From: Clytia hemisphaerica
Lineage: Eukaryota > Cnidaria > Hydrozoa > Leptothecata > Clytiidae
Direction of reading: 5' to 3'
NCBI GenBank assembly: GCA_902728285.1
Contig: CACVBU010000404.1
Coordinates: 199,994 to 263,993, forward strand
DNA length: 64,000 bases
The stretch's first letter is position 1. Each line of letters starts with the position of its first letter. The position numbers and the translations under genes were made by a program. This document shows positions 27,936 through 41,500 of the stretch, piece after piece. The notes beneath the pieces are model-generated. The model made no database searches and was not told the DNA's origin. It saw only the letters and a list, made by a program, of their open reading frames with translations.

Positions 27936-28592
27936 CTGTAAGTGTTGGTTCATTGAGAAGACTATAGACGTTGTTTAAGCCTTCACTGTAGTAGAGATGT
28001 TGTTCGATACCATGGATTTCTGCGAGTTGGATGATATCTTTGATGGCGGTGATGAGCCGGCTTAGTGAATGTGCCAACTCATGATTTTTGCTTTTAGATA
28101 ATGGTTCCATTGAAGCTACATATTTGATATTTTTTGATAGCATCATCTGGACATCTCCGTACGCGCGAACTCCAGTTGCTTCCAGATATTGTCGATGTCG
28201 TCCATGCTCTTGACCATACTCATTGCTGGTCCTTTAAGGAAGTTGTTCTTTAAGAGTTCTGGTAGAAGGTGTTTTGGTGTCGTGTGTAGGTGCAATTTGT
28301 TGAATTTGTCATCTTTGAATGTGTAGAAATTGTCTGTGTCGGCACCAGAGAACTTGTGGAGGGTGATGTTGAGCTTTGAGTTGTTGAAAAGTTTTTGCTT
28401 ATATACATCTCGATCTTTAATTTGTTTGTCGAGTGATTCATAAAAGGTACTTTTCAAAGTTGTCATAAGTTTGTAATTGACACCAATATTTGACACTACA
28501 GTTTTTGTTTGAGTTTGTGTAAATTCAGTTTGTAAAATAAGTTCATACTTTTTGACAACTTTGTTGAATGTCTGTTTTATGTGACTTGTCAT
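27913..28592 (-). mobile_element. Gag-like retrotransposon fragment, frame-broken
   Basis: Two overlapping open frames on the minus strand (28143-28592, then 27913-28146) read as one protein interrupted near 28160, where the frame shifts by two bases. The text around NFYTFKD, TTPKHLLPELL and DDIDNIW, and in the second part KDIIQLAEIHGIE, looks like gag-type proteins of BEL/Pao-like retroelements (family from memory, moderate confidence). No protease, reverse transcriptase, integrase or LTR was found nearby, so this is a fragment. It separates D from gene E. Confidence 0.55.
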
Positions 28593-28830
28593 TCTATATC
28601 TCGATTAAGTCAGCATCGGTTATGTCGTCTAGTTATTGTTGAAAGTATGTGATAAGTTCATTTAACAAGCGTATAATCTCAGTCACGGTGAACTCCATTG
28701 AGTAAGCTATCCCTTAGCTACTATTTCCTCAGCATAAAAAAGGAATATTCTCCGTATCACGTTTTTAATTGTAATTATAGATTATAGAAAGATAGGATCA
28801 TCACAGGATCAAGAGCATTTAAAAACAAAA

Positions 28831-31800
28831 ATGGCTGAATGCTATGTTCGAACTTTGTATACTTATACTGCAAATCTGCAAGATGAATTGTCCTTTGATA
28901 AAGGAGTTGTGTTGAAGATTCTCCAAAAAGAAAATAATGGCTGGTGGTTTGCTCTGGATGAAAAGCGTTCAAAGCAAGGTATCATACCGGTTATTTATGT
29001 AAAAGAAATTCAAGATGTGGAAATTCGAGCAAAAGACACCGACCTTTATGCAGATCCTGACACAGTTCTCCTTGACAAAGCAACTGGCGGTAGTCACTAT
29101 GGCAACCCTGACGAAGTCTTGATGTCCAAGTGTAAACAAGACACTGATACTTATAAAAATCCTGATGAAGTTTTGAGTTATGGTTTGAATGAACCAGAAA
29201 AGACCATCTCCGATCCTCAAAATGCCTACCCAGATCAAGTGGTCTTAAGAAGTGATCTGAATCAAATTCGAAACAGCTTTGTGGCTGACACTGACAAAAA
29301 AAATGATGACTTCAAAGGGACATACTCCTATCACGATAACAAGAGTAAAGACCAAGCGGTTAGCGGTGCTCCATTAAGCCCAAAGAAGGAAATGATACTT
29401 CCACACGATGTTTATCTGAAGCTAGCAGACGAAGAGCGTGCGTTTAAGATCCTTGACGAATCCGATATCAATTTGTATATTTATGCAAAGTCTCTATCAC
29501 CCGATTGTAAGGAGATCCCAAATTTTAATGAGGTGAAGTTAACAAACAACGAAAGCAAGTTTTCTATTCAAAAAATGACTCGCAAAGAAGCCAAAATTGC
29601 ATTATCAAACAAAAATGAAGGTTCGTTTTTGATACGCAAAAGTGAAAGCAGTGTAAGTCCATTTTAAATAGATATATTAAGATTTAAAAAAATTTTGCGT
29701 GTACTAATTTTAGCAATTTTTGCAATTTTTGCCCTTTTCGCGAAATTTAGTCCTCGTGAAAAATTTAAATCCAAAAGTTGGCCAAAACACCCTAGGAAAA
29801 TAAAAGGAATTAGGTTGAAAATTTTAGATTCTCAATTCACGAAAATTGTCCACGTGAAAATTAACGCACTTAAGGTAGATCCTGTCAAGGCAATTTGAAC
29901 CCTGTGAGATGCTAAATTTGATATTTAATGGGATAAACTTTTGCAAGGATTAAATTTCACAGGTTTCGCGGATTTAGGTGTCATCCGCGAAAATCCGCGA
30001 AATTAAGTCCCAATGGAAATTTGGAAGGGCCTCTTCCGCGAATATTTCTAAACAAAACTCAAAATATGTCAGATAAATACTATTTGAATGGTTACTTGCT
30101 TCAAAGAAGCGCTAATAATGTGTATTTCAACAACCAACATGCATTATTTGGCAGTAAAAGCCACAAAATCGTGAAAATATTGCCACCCAATAGTGCCACC
30201 CACGAAATTAAGTCCCCGTGAAAATTTTGAATTTCGCGGAAACTCCCAACCGCGAAATTTAATCCCCGCGAAAGTTTATCCCATTAAAGTATTCTTTTCA
30301 ACCTACCCTAAAAGAGCGGAAAACTACTCTTGGAATTTTCAAATTAAGTGAGATAGACCTTTTCATAAGTTACGTTACGAACATCACTTGCCTCGTTTTG
30401 AAATTATTGCCATTGCGATTAACTCCCAGCAGATTTTATTAAATCTACTTCCTATTTATAATAACAATCATTTAATGTCTCAAGAGACATAATCACCATG
30501 GTAACTGTTTGAATACAAGGCAAGTGATGTTCGTGACGTAATTTATGAAAAAGTCTATCGCGACCCTATTAGCAAATATTTTCGGCCGTGACTGGATTTT
30601 AGTTACTTTACCTTACTTTACTGATAGAATTCAATTTAATTCTTCCCCCATTTGGGTTTCGAATTTGTATCCCTGTTGTGAGATGAGGTTCCACCGGGAC
30701 TTTGCAAATCTTTCCTCCAAAGATTCCCCACTGTTTTCAGGGATATGTTATAGTGGAGCTGGATGAAAGACGAGAATCGTTAGCGGATTGCTTCTTTGTC
30801 TTTTCTATTGTAAACTTTTCATAATAGAAATCCATCTCTGTCCCCTTGAGTGTTCTGTTTTTGTAAGAAAAATTAAGCAGACAAAGTATTCATGCAGTAC
30901 GTCTTCACATTTTTTGCTATGATGTTCCTGCTTTTCATCAAAATAATATTTGCAGAAGATACCCCAAAAGCTTCCTTGTAAATGAAATCTAATTTTATCA
31001 GCGTGTGTTATGAATTTGAGAAGCTTTCACGATTCCTCTTTAAAAATTAAGGATGTAAATATTTTGACAAATATATTTTTTCTATAGTCAGACATACCGA
31101 CTCTCTATCTGAAAATATCAGTTAGAAAGTGAGGCACCCCGCGGTGTAGCGCGGTATTTCAAATGAAAAAGTGCGATTTAAAATCTTACAGAAGAAATTT
31201 CTTATAACTTTACTAATGAAAACAATGTTTTTCATTGGCCCAGCGTTAGCGAACGGGCGGGCCTTTCAAAAGCAACTGTCTGTTTGTCCGTCCCACTTTC
31301 GTTTTCGTTTTTACAAAAACCGCGCTCCTTCTAAATTGTAGACTAGCAAGTATCCGTATTGCGTATTGTATTCAGTGAAGGGAGTGACTCTGTTGCAAGC
31401 GCAGCTGCAGAGTGAAATACAACGACTAGTTACTAGTCTATCTAAGTTGTTGTTGTTGTAGATCTCGCGCTCTTTGCATTTTATAGCCCAAAATGGCGGA
31501 TTAAGTGGAGACAAAGTTTTTTTCTCCTCCTGAAATATCAGACCAACTCTGACATTTTCAGACGCTGTTGTTTCATTGATTGTTGCTATTTACAGATTTA
31601 TTGATATACAATCATTATTTTTCGTGATTATTCATCCTTTTACTGTGTTGTTTGCTGCTTGCTCATTTGTAAAACAAGAGGTATGTATTTTTTTTGGAAT
31701 AAAATTTTTCAGATCGAGTAGAATAGGCCACAAAACGTCTAATCCTGACCTACCTCTAAAATAAACAATTTTTCCAACTTTAGATGGTATAGGGGACGAC

Positions 31801-34800
31801 GCTTAAAAGAGGGCGGTGCTTGATTGAGGGAATTCTGTGGTCGCGGCCTTGCCTGATCAAACGCAATTGAACATCATTACATTGTCCATGAATCGAGAAC
31901 GAATCAAACGTAATTGACAGTCAATCAAACCAATCATTAACGCACGTCCCTGGCAACCCCCAGAAATTTCCAGGGCGATATGGGGGTAGACATTGGTAGA
32001 CATTAATTGCCCGGTTTTCCTCTTGCCTTGTTTCTTCCAATATGCATGATACAGTAATTATGCACGTGGCTTTATCATTGTTTTACGTCCTCTTTGAAAA
32101 AAGGTCTATTCTCTTTTACATCTTTGGGGTCTTTGACGAAAGATTTTCGAATTTTTTATTGGCATTTGGCCGATTAGGGGGGGAGGAGTTCCAACTACAT
32201 GCCGATAAAAAAGCAAGTATTGTGACAAAAATCTTTTTAGCCAATTTCTTTCTGATTTCGTCCACAAACTTCACTGAAAGCATACAATTTCACTTGCTTT
32301 CACCTTTGCGCACAAATTCGCAACTTTAAAAGTACAGTTTTGAATTAGCTTTGATAAAAAGACTCTTTTTCATTGGCCAGCGCACTGCCTTTTCTTACAA
32401 AATGTTGGGAATTCATTGCGTCTTTTTTAAAACTTTTGGAACTAATTTTCACGGTTTTTCTCAAAAATTATTATTGTAATTTTTATGTTACACCAGGATC
32501 AACTGTGAAAATTTTAGAATTGAACTAACCGCAAAAATTAATTCCGGCAAAATGCAATTTTTCTGTTCACAGACCGTGAAAATTAGTTCCCTTTGAGGTA
32601 CATAGAATAAACATAGCAGAAATATTATTAGAACAACCTTTCATCTGCTTCAAAATGGTTATAAAATTGGTAAATTTTCAAATTCTTTGATGTTAAATTA
32701 ATATTTCTTCTTTTCAGCTTGAAAACCAACTGCGTGGACAACTCCTGACCAGTTGTCATCTCTGTCTTACCCATCATTAATGACTGATTTATTCAGGTTG
32801 GTACTTACTGAGATAGAGGGGGGATCGAAAGCATAGGTCTAACTTGACATCATTTTTCATTGCTTGCAGCAGGAATATGTAATAGCAAAGCTGGATGATG
32901 AACAAGAACTCTTTAGGAAACTGCATCTTTGTCTTTTCTATTGTTAACTGTTCATAATAGAAACCATCTCTGTACCCTTTAAGTGTTCTATTTTTATAAG
33001 AAAAAAAGGCCAGGAAAACTATTCATACAGTAATTCTGCTCAGATTTTAACTGTTTTCATGGAAAAAAGTTCCCAGTAAGTAAATAGTCAAGAGCTTTCT
33101 CGTAAATGAAATTTATTTTTATCAGCATGTGCCATGAATTTGACTGGCTTTTTGTGATTTTTCTTGAATAACTTTGCATGTAAATATTTTCTTTGACTAA
33201 TTAATTTCCAATTGATATGATGATGAATAGTATACATCTTTCTAAATTCCTTTTTTATTTCTTTTTACAGATTTCAAGACCAAAGGGTTACTAAACCCAT
33301 ACTGAAGGGTTAAACCCTTCAACCAACCTACCTCAGATTACTTGGCATCACCAGATTACCTGGAACAACCGCAGATTACGCGGCATTACTAGATTACTCG
33401 GCATTACTAGATTACTCGGAATTACTAGATTACTCGGCTAATCAAAACTTGCGACATTATCAGATTACTCAGCTTACGAAATCGACTCAGCAGCTTACTT
33501 AACTTACTCTTCATATTCAGCTCACTTAATATTTATCTACTAGTATCGAAATTTAAATAAAGAAATTTGAATTAAAAACCAAACTTTATTTTACATTGGA
33601 AAACAAACTTTATTTTATATATAATAGGAAAAACAAACTCTATTTTGCATAGGAAAAACTAAACTTTATGGATCTGGGGTTATTAGAGACAATGGAGTGT
33701 TTGAAATTTTTTCTTTGTTTATGAAATGTTATTTCTTAATTACATGCATTTTCTGTTGAAAACAATTTTTAACTTGAGAATCAACTTTTAGACCTTTTAT
33801 TGCATGTGTCATAAAAACCTAAAATAGTTAATTTTTTTGTAAATTAATGTCCCAAGAGAATTTAATTGGCTTTCTTTTGCAGATGACAATAAGAATTTTG
33901 CACTTCACTTAGAGGCTTTTTGAAAACACGCTTCACACAAACTCTAAACGTAACAAACACTACTACTATCGTCAGCTACATAAAGAAGTAGGGTTTGGTA
34001 CAGGCTAAGGAAAAACCAAACTTTATTTTACATTGGAAAAAACCATATACACAAAAAACCGTTATATTTAAAGGTTATGTACTATAGGTTATGTACTAAC
34101 ATAAGTATTCCCGTTTCATGTTGAGCACATATTTCGTATCAGACCAGATATCGCTTATTGTTCTTTTTTGCTGAGATAAACAAATAGTTTGGATTTCTCT
34201 CTGTTTTCTATCAAAAATTGCTTCACATTTGTATCTATTCAATACGAAAGAGCTTGTAATTTAAAAAAGCTGAGTTAGCAAACGAAATCATTATACCTAA
34301 CTTTATACTTTGCATAGGAAAAACTAAACTTTATTTTACAAAAACCAAACGTTATTTTAATAAAAAAAACTATTGAACAAAAAATTATACTCTGTTGTTG
34401 CATTTGATATAGGTGATGCGCATCGTCTCGTTTATTGTTGCCCCAGCTAACCCCCGTCTTTATATTTTTCTTTTTTGATTATGCAACATTGTAGAGCATT
34501 GTACGATGACCCCTAACACGGTTTTACTACTTTTCGCTTTTGCTGGGCCTTCACGGCTACTTGTTTTTTTTAATGTCATTCACTAATGTTTTACAGACCC
34601 TCTTGATGATTAAAAGTTTTTAATCATGAAGGAAAAATGCAGGAGCAGAATTATTGGCTAAGAGGAAATCCAAATTTCACGAGCTTGTAATTAAAAAAGT
34701 TTTCAAATTTTAATGTCAGGGACAGAGATAGAACAAGGCTTTTTCAAATGTGCGTTATCCAGCTTCCGCTAAAACATATCCCTGCTGTTTTCTATAAATG

Positions 34801-35496
34801 TATTTTTATGTTTACAGCCTGATGACATCACCTGTTCAGTCAAGCGACAAACAAACGTTGATCACTTAAGGATCTACAAAACTAAGGATGGAAAGTTTTC
34901 AATGCTCAGCAGCGATTGCTTCGACTCTATTGAAGACATCGTGAATAATTATTATTTAAGACAAGATCTATTTTCAAAAGAAGGACAAAATGTTCGACTT
35001 TTCGTCAAGGGTGAAGACATTGTTGCACGTAATGAAGACAAGAATGCTAATTCCTTCAAGAATCGATCATATTACGCTGGAAAGTTATTACGAGAAGTGT
35101 GTGAAAGTAGATTGATGGAAACTCAAAACGGAGCTTTTTTTGTACGTGAAGTTAACGAGGTATATAGTTTTTCATAATAAATAAGCCCCTCCCTTTTGAC
35201 CGGTTAAGAGGAGATGATATTGTTGTTGAAGATAGATTTCTGTTCTGGATAATAAAAACAAGTTAAAGTTCCTTGAAATTTACCCATTGTATGTTTCTCT
35301 TGTTTTGCAGCCAAACACATGGATGCTCTCAGTAAGATTCCCTGCAAGAATAGAACACTTTCGCATCGAATTCAAAAACGACGTTTCAAAGTATCGGTTT
35401 GACGTATTTAAATTTTTTGAAACAATCGAGGGATGCGTTGAAAGATGCCTCAATGGTCGCACTCTCAAACTCAAGCTTTCAGCATATGATAAATAA
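28831..35496 (+). CDS. Gene E: SH3-linker-SH2-SH2 adaptor, intact, 3 exons, 449 aa
   Basis: Best-preserved member of the array. Exons 28831-29652, 34818-35159, 35311-35496, phase-0 GT-AG introns. SH3 is residues 4-60 (VRTLYTYTA, GWWFAL, IPVIYVKEI). The linker carries Tyr motifs at Y73 (YADPDTVLL), Y90 (YGNPDEVL), Y108 (YKNPDEVL) and a variant at Y133 (YPDQVVL), then EMILPHDVY (Y195) and NLYIYAKSL. SH2-1 begins near 246, Arg269 in FLIRKSESS, continuing PDDITCSVK in exon 2. SH2-2 begins SYYAGKLL in exon 2 (Arg in FFVREVNE) and ends in exon 3 (WMLSVRF, IEHFRIEF). Tandem SH2s suggest binding to doubly phosphorylated partners, possibly the linkers of sister proteins (inference). No kinase or phosphatase domain follows; the stop lies shortly after SH2-2. 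Intron 1 is 5.2 kb and repeat-filled. Confidence 0.9.
29700..29875. mobile_element. Small MITE in gene E intron 1
   Basis: Imperfect inverted ends (gcgtgtactaattttag / gtgaaaattaacgcact) with cgcgaaatttagtcc-type words; same style as the neighbour at 29925-30287. Confidence 0.45.
29925..30287. mobile_element. TTAA-flanked MITE in gene E intron 1
   Basis: TTAATGGGATAAACTTT at the left and AAAGTTTATCCCATTAA at the right; the inner part repeats cgcgaaatta words in both orientations. TTAA edges suggest a piggyBac-type target site. Confidence 0.75.
30735..33210. repeat. Intronic segment duplicated (30735-31080 and 32868-33210)
   Basis: Two direct copies about 2.1 kb apart share ctttgtcttttctattgt, ttcataatagaaa, and further on ctttctcgtaaatgaaat / ccttgtaaatgaaatct followed by ttttatcagc words. 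Divergence is clear, so it is old. The material between (31081-32867) shows no exon I can support. Confidence 0.65.
32438..32590. mobile_element. Short MITE, GGAACTAATTTTCACGGT ends
   Basis: Inverted ends ggaactaattttcacggt / accgtgaaaattagttcc around a 115-bp core, in gene E intron 1. Confidence 0.8.
33340..33480. repeat. 18-bp minisatellite (cattactagattactcgg)
   Basis: Three near-perfect and several diverged copies, in gene E intron 1. Downstream (33580-34350) the word aaactttattttacatt recurs several times as a looser repeat. Confidence 0.75.
34105..34295. repeat. Dispersed repeat, diverged copy 2
   Basis: Matches 7265-7495 in order: cataagtattcccgtttcat, tgctgagataaac, gttagcaaacgaaatc. 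Third member at 43428-43655, inverted. Confidence 0.5.
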
Positions 35497-36312
35497 TTCG
35501 AAAAACAATTGATAAACATTACGGTTTTCATACGAACTTGGTGAATATATTCCCAATAGAATCAAGTCTACGATCGTAAATTGACTGCTTTTAGAAAAGA
35601 TTGCCGAAAACACTTGTGCAGTTAGTTCCTAGCTGAACTTTAGTGAGTGTGAATACGTTATGATGTCCTTTGTGACTCCAACCTATATGACGACGCTCTG
35701 GACGAGTTTTGTCACGCATATGTGTAATTACTATTTCAATATGAACAACAAATGTACAATCATTGTCTTGGTGGAGGAACCACCGAACAATAGAACTATC
35801 TAGAAAAACTATAGAATAAATCTGAAATATTAATGAGCTATACTTTACTTACTATACTTTTTGACTATAGACTTGCTCGGCCAAGCAGAAGGAATTCATC
35901 ACAAAATGAAATAAAATCCAAGTCGCAACAAACCGCGGTGAGCGGCGCATCTGGACGCAGATTTTTTATGAACTTTTTTGTATATATTTATTTGGAATTA
36001 ATTGTTGGTATCGTGTTTTAATAATGAGTGCTTATTATGAACTAAATGGTGTCCACTCTGTTGAGCCTTGACCCAGAAATTACAAACATCTCCTTACTTT
36101 TGCTGCCTTAACATAATGAGTTATCCGCGATTGTTAAGTTATTGTTCATGATTTGAACAGGGTTGGGGCTTTCAATCCTTCTTTTTTTATTTTAATTTGA
36201 TATCATTGATTTGGGCATTTTGAGCAGATTATTTTCAAGACAGGATTTTTTTGGCAGCACAAAAACAATAAATTACTCAACTGTAATCTGATTTTGCTTC
36301 TTTTTTGTTAAA

Positions 36313-36672
36313 ACAGGTTGACTCTAAGCTCCCGAATAAACAGGTCTGAATAAATGGGGGTGGGGGTTCGAAATCTTTTCAAAATATAATAAGTGGGGGG
36401 GGGGGCTGAAAACGTTTAAAATTTTACTTTTATCTATTTCATAAACTTTGAAATTGAAATTGAAGAACTTAGAATTTGAATAGAAACATTGAAACGTTGA
36501 AAAATATATTCGAACTTTTCAAAGAAATAAAGCCTGATTTACACATTAACTCAAAAACAGAAAACTAGAAAATTGATAAACGGGGGGGGGGGTCCTAATA
36601 AAAATGGGGTAGGGGGTCCGAAAGCTTTTCAAAAATTAATAACTGGGGGGGCGTTTATTCGGGACATTAGAG
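36313..36672. mobile_element. G-rich MITE-like element, copy 2
   Basis: Ends gactctaagctcccgaataaac / gcgtttattcgggacattagagt are inverted relatives; internal G runs next to aataaatggggg and agcttttcaaaa words. Related to 6225-6535. Confidence 0.6.
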
Positions 36673-37023
36673 TACTTCTGCAAATCTGCATTCATTTCCA
36701 TCTCGTACCCCGAGCCACTTTCACTACTTTTTGAATTTACTGATGGACGTGGTACAATTCCGTGATTGCTATCAGAATTATTATGAAAGAAAACGAAGGA
36801 ACTGGGTTCGTTTGTTTGAATTTATTTTCAAATTGTTTAATTCTAGAAGATGTTATGTCCTCCGTTATACAGTGAATCGCGGGAAAATATAGATGTGCGT
36901 AGAGTTTAGAGCCGATAAATGGTACAATCAAGGTCATGATATTTGAAAAAAAAGGGAAATTCCCCAGGAAGTTTTGAAACCACAATTGATTTGTAACTCC
37001 TCTAAAGTAGGTTCGAAGGGTAG

Positions 37024-37455
37024 AGTTTTAACTCTGAGGATTTAAAAGTTCAAAAATAGTCCAATAAGGCTCAGAATATAGCCTGGAAGTCTGTAGACTA
37101 GTAAACCACGTCGTTGTATTTCGCTGCAGATTAAACTTGCAATAGGAACTATTTTTCTATATGTTCACTGTCTTTCCTAACCACTCTCCCGCGGCAATTT
37201 CTATTTTTTATAAGAACTCTTTATTATAAGCACTATTCCCGCGTTCCTGTGTCCAAGGAAAGACAGACGCTTGGAAGTCTGCTAACCCCTCCAAAATTGA
37301 AATATTCGATTAAATTTAAGAGAGATAATCGACTTTCTCGCCGGAACTTTTAGTCTTGAAAAACGTTAAAATAACCAGAATTCTCAATATATTTCAACCA
37401 TGATTGTAGCAGTCAGAGAGAAAAATTGTCACGGTAGAGTTTCGATGACGTCCGA
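37024..37455. repeat. Dispersed repeat R1, copy 2
   Basis: Nearly identical to 27498-27935. The word ggtagagttt occurs at both edges (about 37019 and 37433), a possible target duplication. Confidence 0.85.
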
Positions 37456-37576
37456 CTCTTTTCGAAAGCAAAACCCGTTGGCAACTTTTTCTTAGGCCTT
37501 GAGCTTGCTTCTTGGATAGTTTAATTTCATTTCTTCTCTAATAGTTCATTTATGAGCAATCACTTACATAAATTAT

Positions 37577-37822
37577 GTACACGTTTTTTTTATAAGAACA
37601 AACTATATAAGAACATAAGGCTTCGGTTGCCAAAATGCTAAGAACAAGTTAAGAAAACATTTTAAGACTTTGCGGACTCTAGAACACCGAAATCCATAGG
37701 AAAATGGATTAAAATGCTCTAATAACGGTAAAAATAAGAACATGTCAGGAACATTTTTAGGCTTAGAATTTAAAAAGTTAAGAACATCCCAAAGCTTCAA
37801 AAAATTTAGAAAAACGTGTATT
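37577..37822. mobile_element. MITE, TACACGTTTTTT ends
   Basis: Left tacacgttttttttataag, right aaaaacgtgta; repeated aagaacatg/gttaag words. Relatives at 1-50, 21373-21527 and 62545-62750. Confidence 0.7.
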
Positions 37823-37935
37823 CCGTCTTAACATTGTTTTTTTTTCAAATTGTTTTGGCGAATTTATCTACGTTGGGTACCTCACGTGGTAGACAGAAAA
37901 TTGTTACATATTAATTTATTTGCAGATCCCAGACT

Positions 37936-38085
37936 TCCAGACTTGACGTCATCAAAAGAACAACCTGCCAATCAAAAAGCAGCATGATGATTGAATAACC
38001 AATCAGACTATAGGTGATTCACCAATTAGCCAATCAGAGGAGAGGAAAGAAGAAAATCTCCAATAAGATTATATCAGTTTGACCT
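37936..38085 (+). promoter_or_regulatory. Upstream block of gene G: CRE plus CCAAT boxes
   Basis: A full palindromic TGACGTCA (about 37943-37950) followed within 130 bp by five CCAAT words. The same arrangement, in the same order relative to the gene, lies upstream of the inverted copy H (59078-59215) although surrounding DNA has diverged. Conservation suggests a real regulatory block about 0.5-0.6 kb before the start codon. Confidence 0.55.
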
Positions 38086-38544
38086 GTGGAGAAAAGAAAG
38101 GGGATTAATAATATTTTGATATTGTGATCAGGATTAGCGCTCAATCAAAGCTAGCTTTTGAAACAATAGTAATAGTTTAATTTTGCTAGTTTTTAAGATG
38201 GTATCGATATAAATATGCAGCTTAAACAAAATTTCACCTCTGATTTTAGTAAATCTTGCTTTTTGTTTTTTTACGGTGACGAGACAGTTTTCAGAGAATC
38301 AGTTCTAATTTTACGTAGAGAATTTCTTAAAAGATAATTTTACATCATGCTGATTTTTAAGGATATATATGTCATAGACCTTTGGCCATCATCGTAAAAG
38401 ACTTTAGAAAACCTTTTTTTGCTGAAATCTTCAGAGTTATTTTAAAGATGAAAATGAGTTATTTAATAAATATGAAGACAATTTGAAGTTTTGAAGACTT
38501 TTGTAGGTTGAGCTTAATATTATTTACATTAGTAAAGTTTTAAG

Positions 38545-41500
38545 ATGATGAACCTTGGCCACCGGACCCTGATTGTAATTCTTACGGCCCATCTAGTCCG
38601 GTGTGATGGCCACGAGGAATGCCAGCAAAAGTTCGAATTCAAAGCTAGCATGTGTCGACCAGATAAACCCCAAGGCTGTCTCTATGGACCACCAAAGAAT
38701 ATATCACATTGTGAAGATTTATCAATTTCTACAATCATCAATGAGCCTTACACTACCTACTTTTTCCGTGGTGAGTCTGTTGTTCTTGTCAAATTTCATT
38801 TCTTCGCTTCTGTCAAAAAAGGAAGATAGATTAGTCACATATAGTCTTTATAAAAACACTGCTCTCCAAGCTTATTGTTTTCCTTTGTTATTATCAAAAG
38901 ATGAAAATTGATTTGCTCAGTTTTTGCCCTTTTTGATCAAGTTACCAAGTATTCCTCTTGGGATTGGTTTATGATTTAATCACATGATCAAAAAGTGAGC
39001 AAAAAAACTAATTTCTCAACACAAGTTCAAGTAAGAAACAATGGAAAGAAACAAAAGGCTTCCAAACCGGGTTTTTTATGCGGACTATGGTCACAGATTT
39101 CAGAACACAGGGTAATTGATCGCATTAATCCCCAGCTGATACACAACGTTTTTTCAACGTCTATCTAACGTTTACAATGTCCATATAACATTAGAGTATT
39201 TGTCTTTTTACTTTTTTTGAAAGATACATTCATAAAAATATTTTATTACGAGATTGATATTTTAATTGTTTTTATAAGTTTATTGCTTCATTGTAACCAT
39301 TTATATGTTAATAACTGTGTTGCGTTAAAGAGAGAACCTAGACATACAGGGTGTCCGGAAAAAAAGGTACCGAGTCGTACCACTTCTACAGGGTGTCGCT
39401 AATAAAAGTATCGAGTTTGAACATTCGATTGAGTAAAAAAGTTTGTGTGTGTTATCGCTAAAATATAAGAACGTTCTCCATCACATAGGCTCATTACAAA
39501 AGGTAGTTACAACGTATAAATTAATCAATAGCCCTTTTTACTATTCCCCTATTGCATAAATGTACGTCTTTAAAAATCAAAATTAATAAAAATTCAAATT
39601 CTCTCGGGGTAGTAAAAATTAGTTGCTTTTGTAAACAGGCAGAGTATGTTTTTATTGTTACGTAATGACAAAGAAAAAAGAGGGAGAGCTTAAAATACAA
39701 TTTTGTGAATACACACTTAAAACTTTCTACTCAATCGCATGTTCAAACTCGATACTTTTATTAGGGACACCCTGTATAGAAGGAAAGTTCTTGTGTGTGT
39801 TTATCAAATTTTCTCTCTGTGTAATATTAATTGTCACGAGACATCTTTTATTGAATAACTTTTACAAAAAACAATTCTCAATAACTTCAATGTCATGGAA
39901 ATTGTAAAAAAATTTAATTCTTTCTTAATCATAAGGACTGTTGTAAAAACAATTATGTTGATATATATATTTTCTTGCATTTTGTTAAACACACGTAACA
40001 ACCTTCTACTCAGAATCATGTTCGAACTCGATACTTTTTTTCGGGACACCCTGCATACACACAATCTTTTCTACTTGTAGTCGTGTTCTCTGTCACAGGA
40101 CTTTTTCTCAAGACACCCTGTATGCTTATGTCCCGAATTGGTGTCGAGTGCAAATTGAAACTACAACTACAAACATTTTTCTTTTTTCACTCACAGACCT
40201 ACCAATTACACGTGATTATTTTTTAAGGCTTTTTATTCAATTTTCCTTTATTGTAGCGTATATGGACATCCTTATAATAAACCAATGTTGTGGTTGCCTC
40301 AACTTCACGCAAATATACCGGACAACCTACAACGATACAACGGAATTCCTTCAACGGAAAAACAGTGGAACTGGACCCGTAGAACGAATCATATATCCGG
40401 TCTTAGGTGATCCTTCACAGAAAAAGTATTACGGAATGTATTTTGTACCGATGTATTATCTGGAAGAAGGACTTCTTATCACTTTGAAGAAAACTTCTGG
40501 TGAAATTGTCACTGATCTGTTGTTTCGAATCGCTGGCTTGTGGCCACTGTTGGTCATCTTTCTGCTCATGGCAGCGATATCCGGTTTCATACTTTGGGCT
40601 GTTGTAAGTCAATTGGGGCATTTCTACTAAAAGATGACTGACTTTATACATAAGTCAACTTACAGACAAAGCCACTTTAATCTAACCTGAGATCAGATCG
40701 TGATTGTTTTCTACCCGCTGAAGCTCTAAAGGGATGGGTGAAAACATAACAATCTGACAAATATGCTATCTCAAAATCGTAAGGACCGCGTTCATCTAAA
40801 AAGACTGGGAGTGACAACAAAGTTGCGTGATTGTGTATATGAATAGGGCGCCGTATCAGGAAAATTTAGTTTTTGACTTTTCGGCGCACAACAAGATTTT
40901 CATTGTAGAATTTTCCGCGGGAGGACTATTTTCCTCAGATAGTTAATTTTCAGGGGCTTTCAGAGGTTTACCGTGCCCGAAAGAAAATTATGAGCAGCTG
41001 CTATCGGGTTACTTTGATCCAAATGCCGCAATTGCAAGTTGAAAATACACGCTGTTCTCTTTATACTATGATACACATTTTAAGATTTAGCCACTATCCC
41101 GAGAAATCGTTCATTACCATAAGTTAGATAGATAGATAGATAAACCTTCCCTTCCCTGCACAGGGAATAGGCCCTATCCTAAGATAGAGATCACAGCGCT
41201 AGGTAGATAAAATAAAAAGCGAAAAAAGGAAAAATTATGCAAATAAGTAACTAGATAAAACTATCAAAAAATGTGCTACTTGGAATTAATAATTTTACGC
41301 CAATCCAGACGATTCAAAGCTTTTTGATACCAGTCATTTTTTGACAAACCAACCTTTTTCAAGCACTTATAAATTCAACCATAAGTTACCCGAGAAAAAC
41401 AGAGCATGAACACAATGCTTTGTTATCAACTTCATTTTTAGGAGACAAGGAGGAATCGGGAAGCTTTTCGTCGACCGTTCCATCAAGGATTTTTGGATGG

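Larger units (their letters stand above)
35497..38544. other. Intergenic, gene E to gene G
   Basis: Holds an AATAAA near 35814, a G-rich MITE-like element (36313-36672), repeat R1 copy 2 (37024-37455), a mariner-type MITE (37577-37822) and the gene G upstream block (37936-38085). No additional gene was supported. Confidence 0.55.

Noticed and set aside
31081..32867. Possible extra exon or embedded gene in gene E intron 1
   Set aside because: Open frames are short, without domains, and the SH2 frame joins directly from 29652 to 34818.
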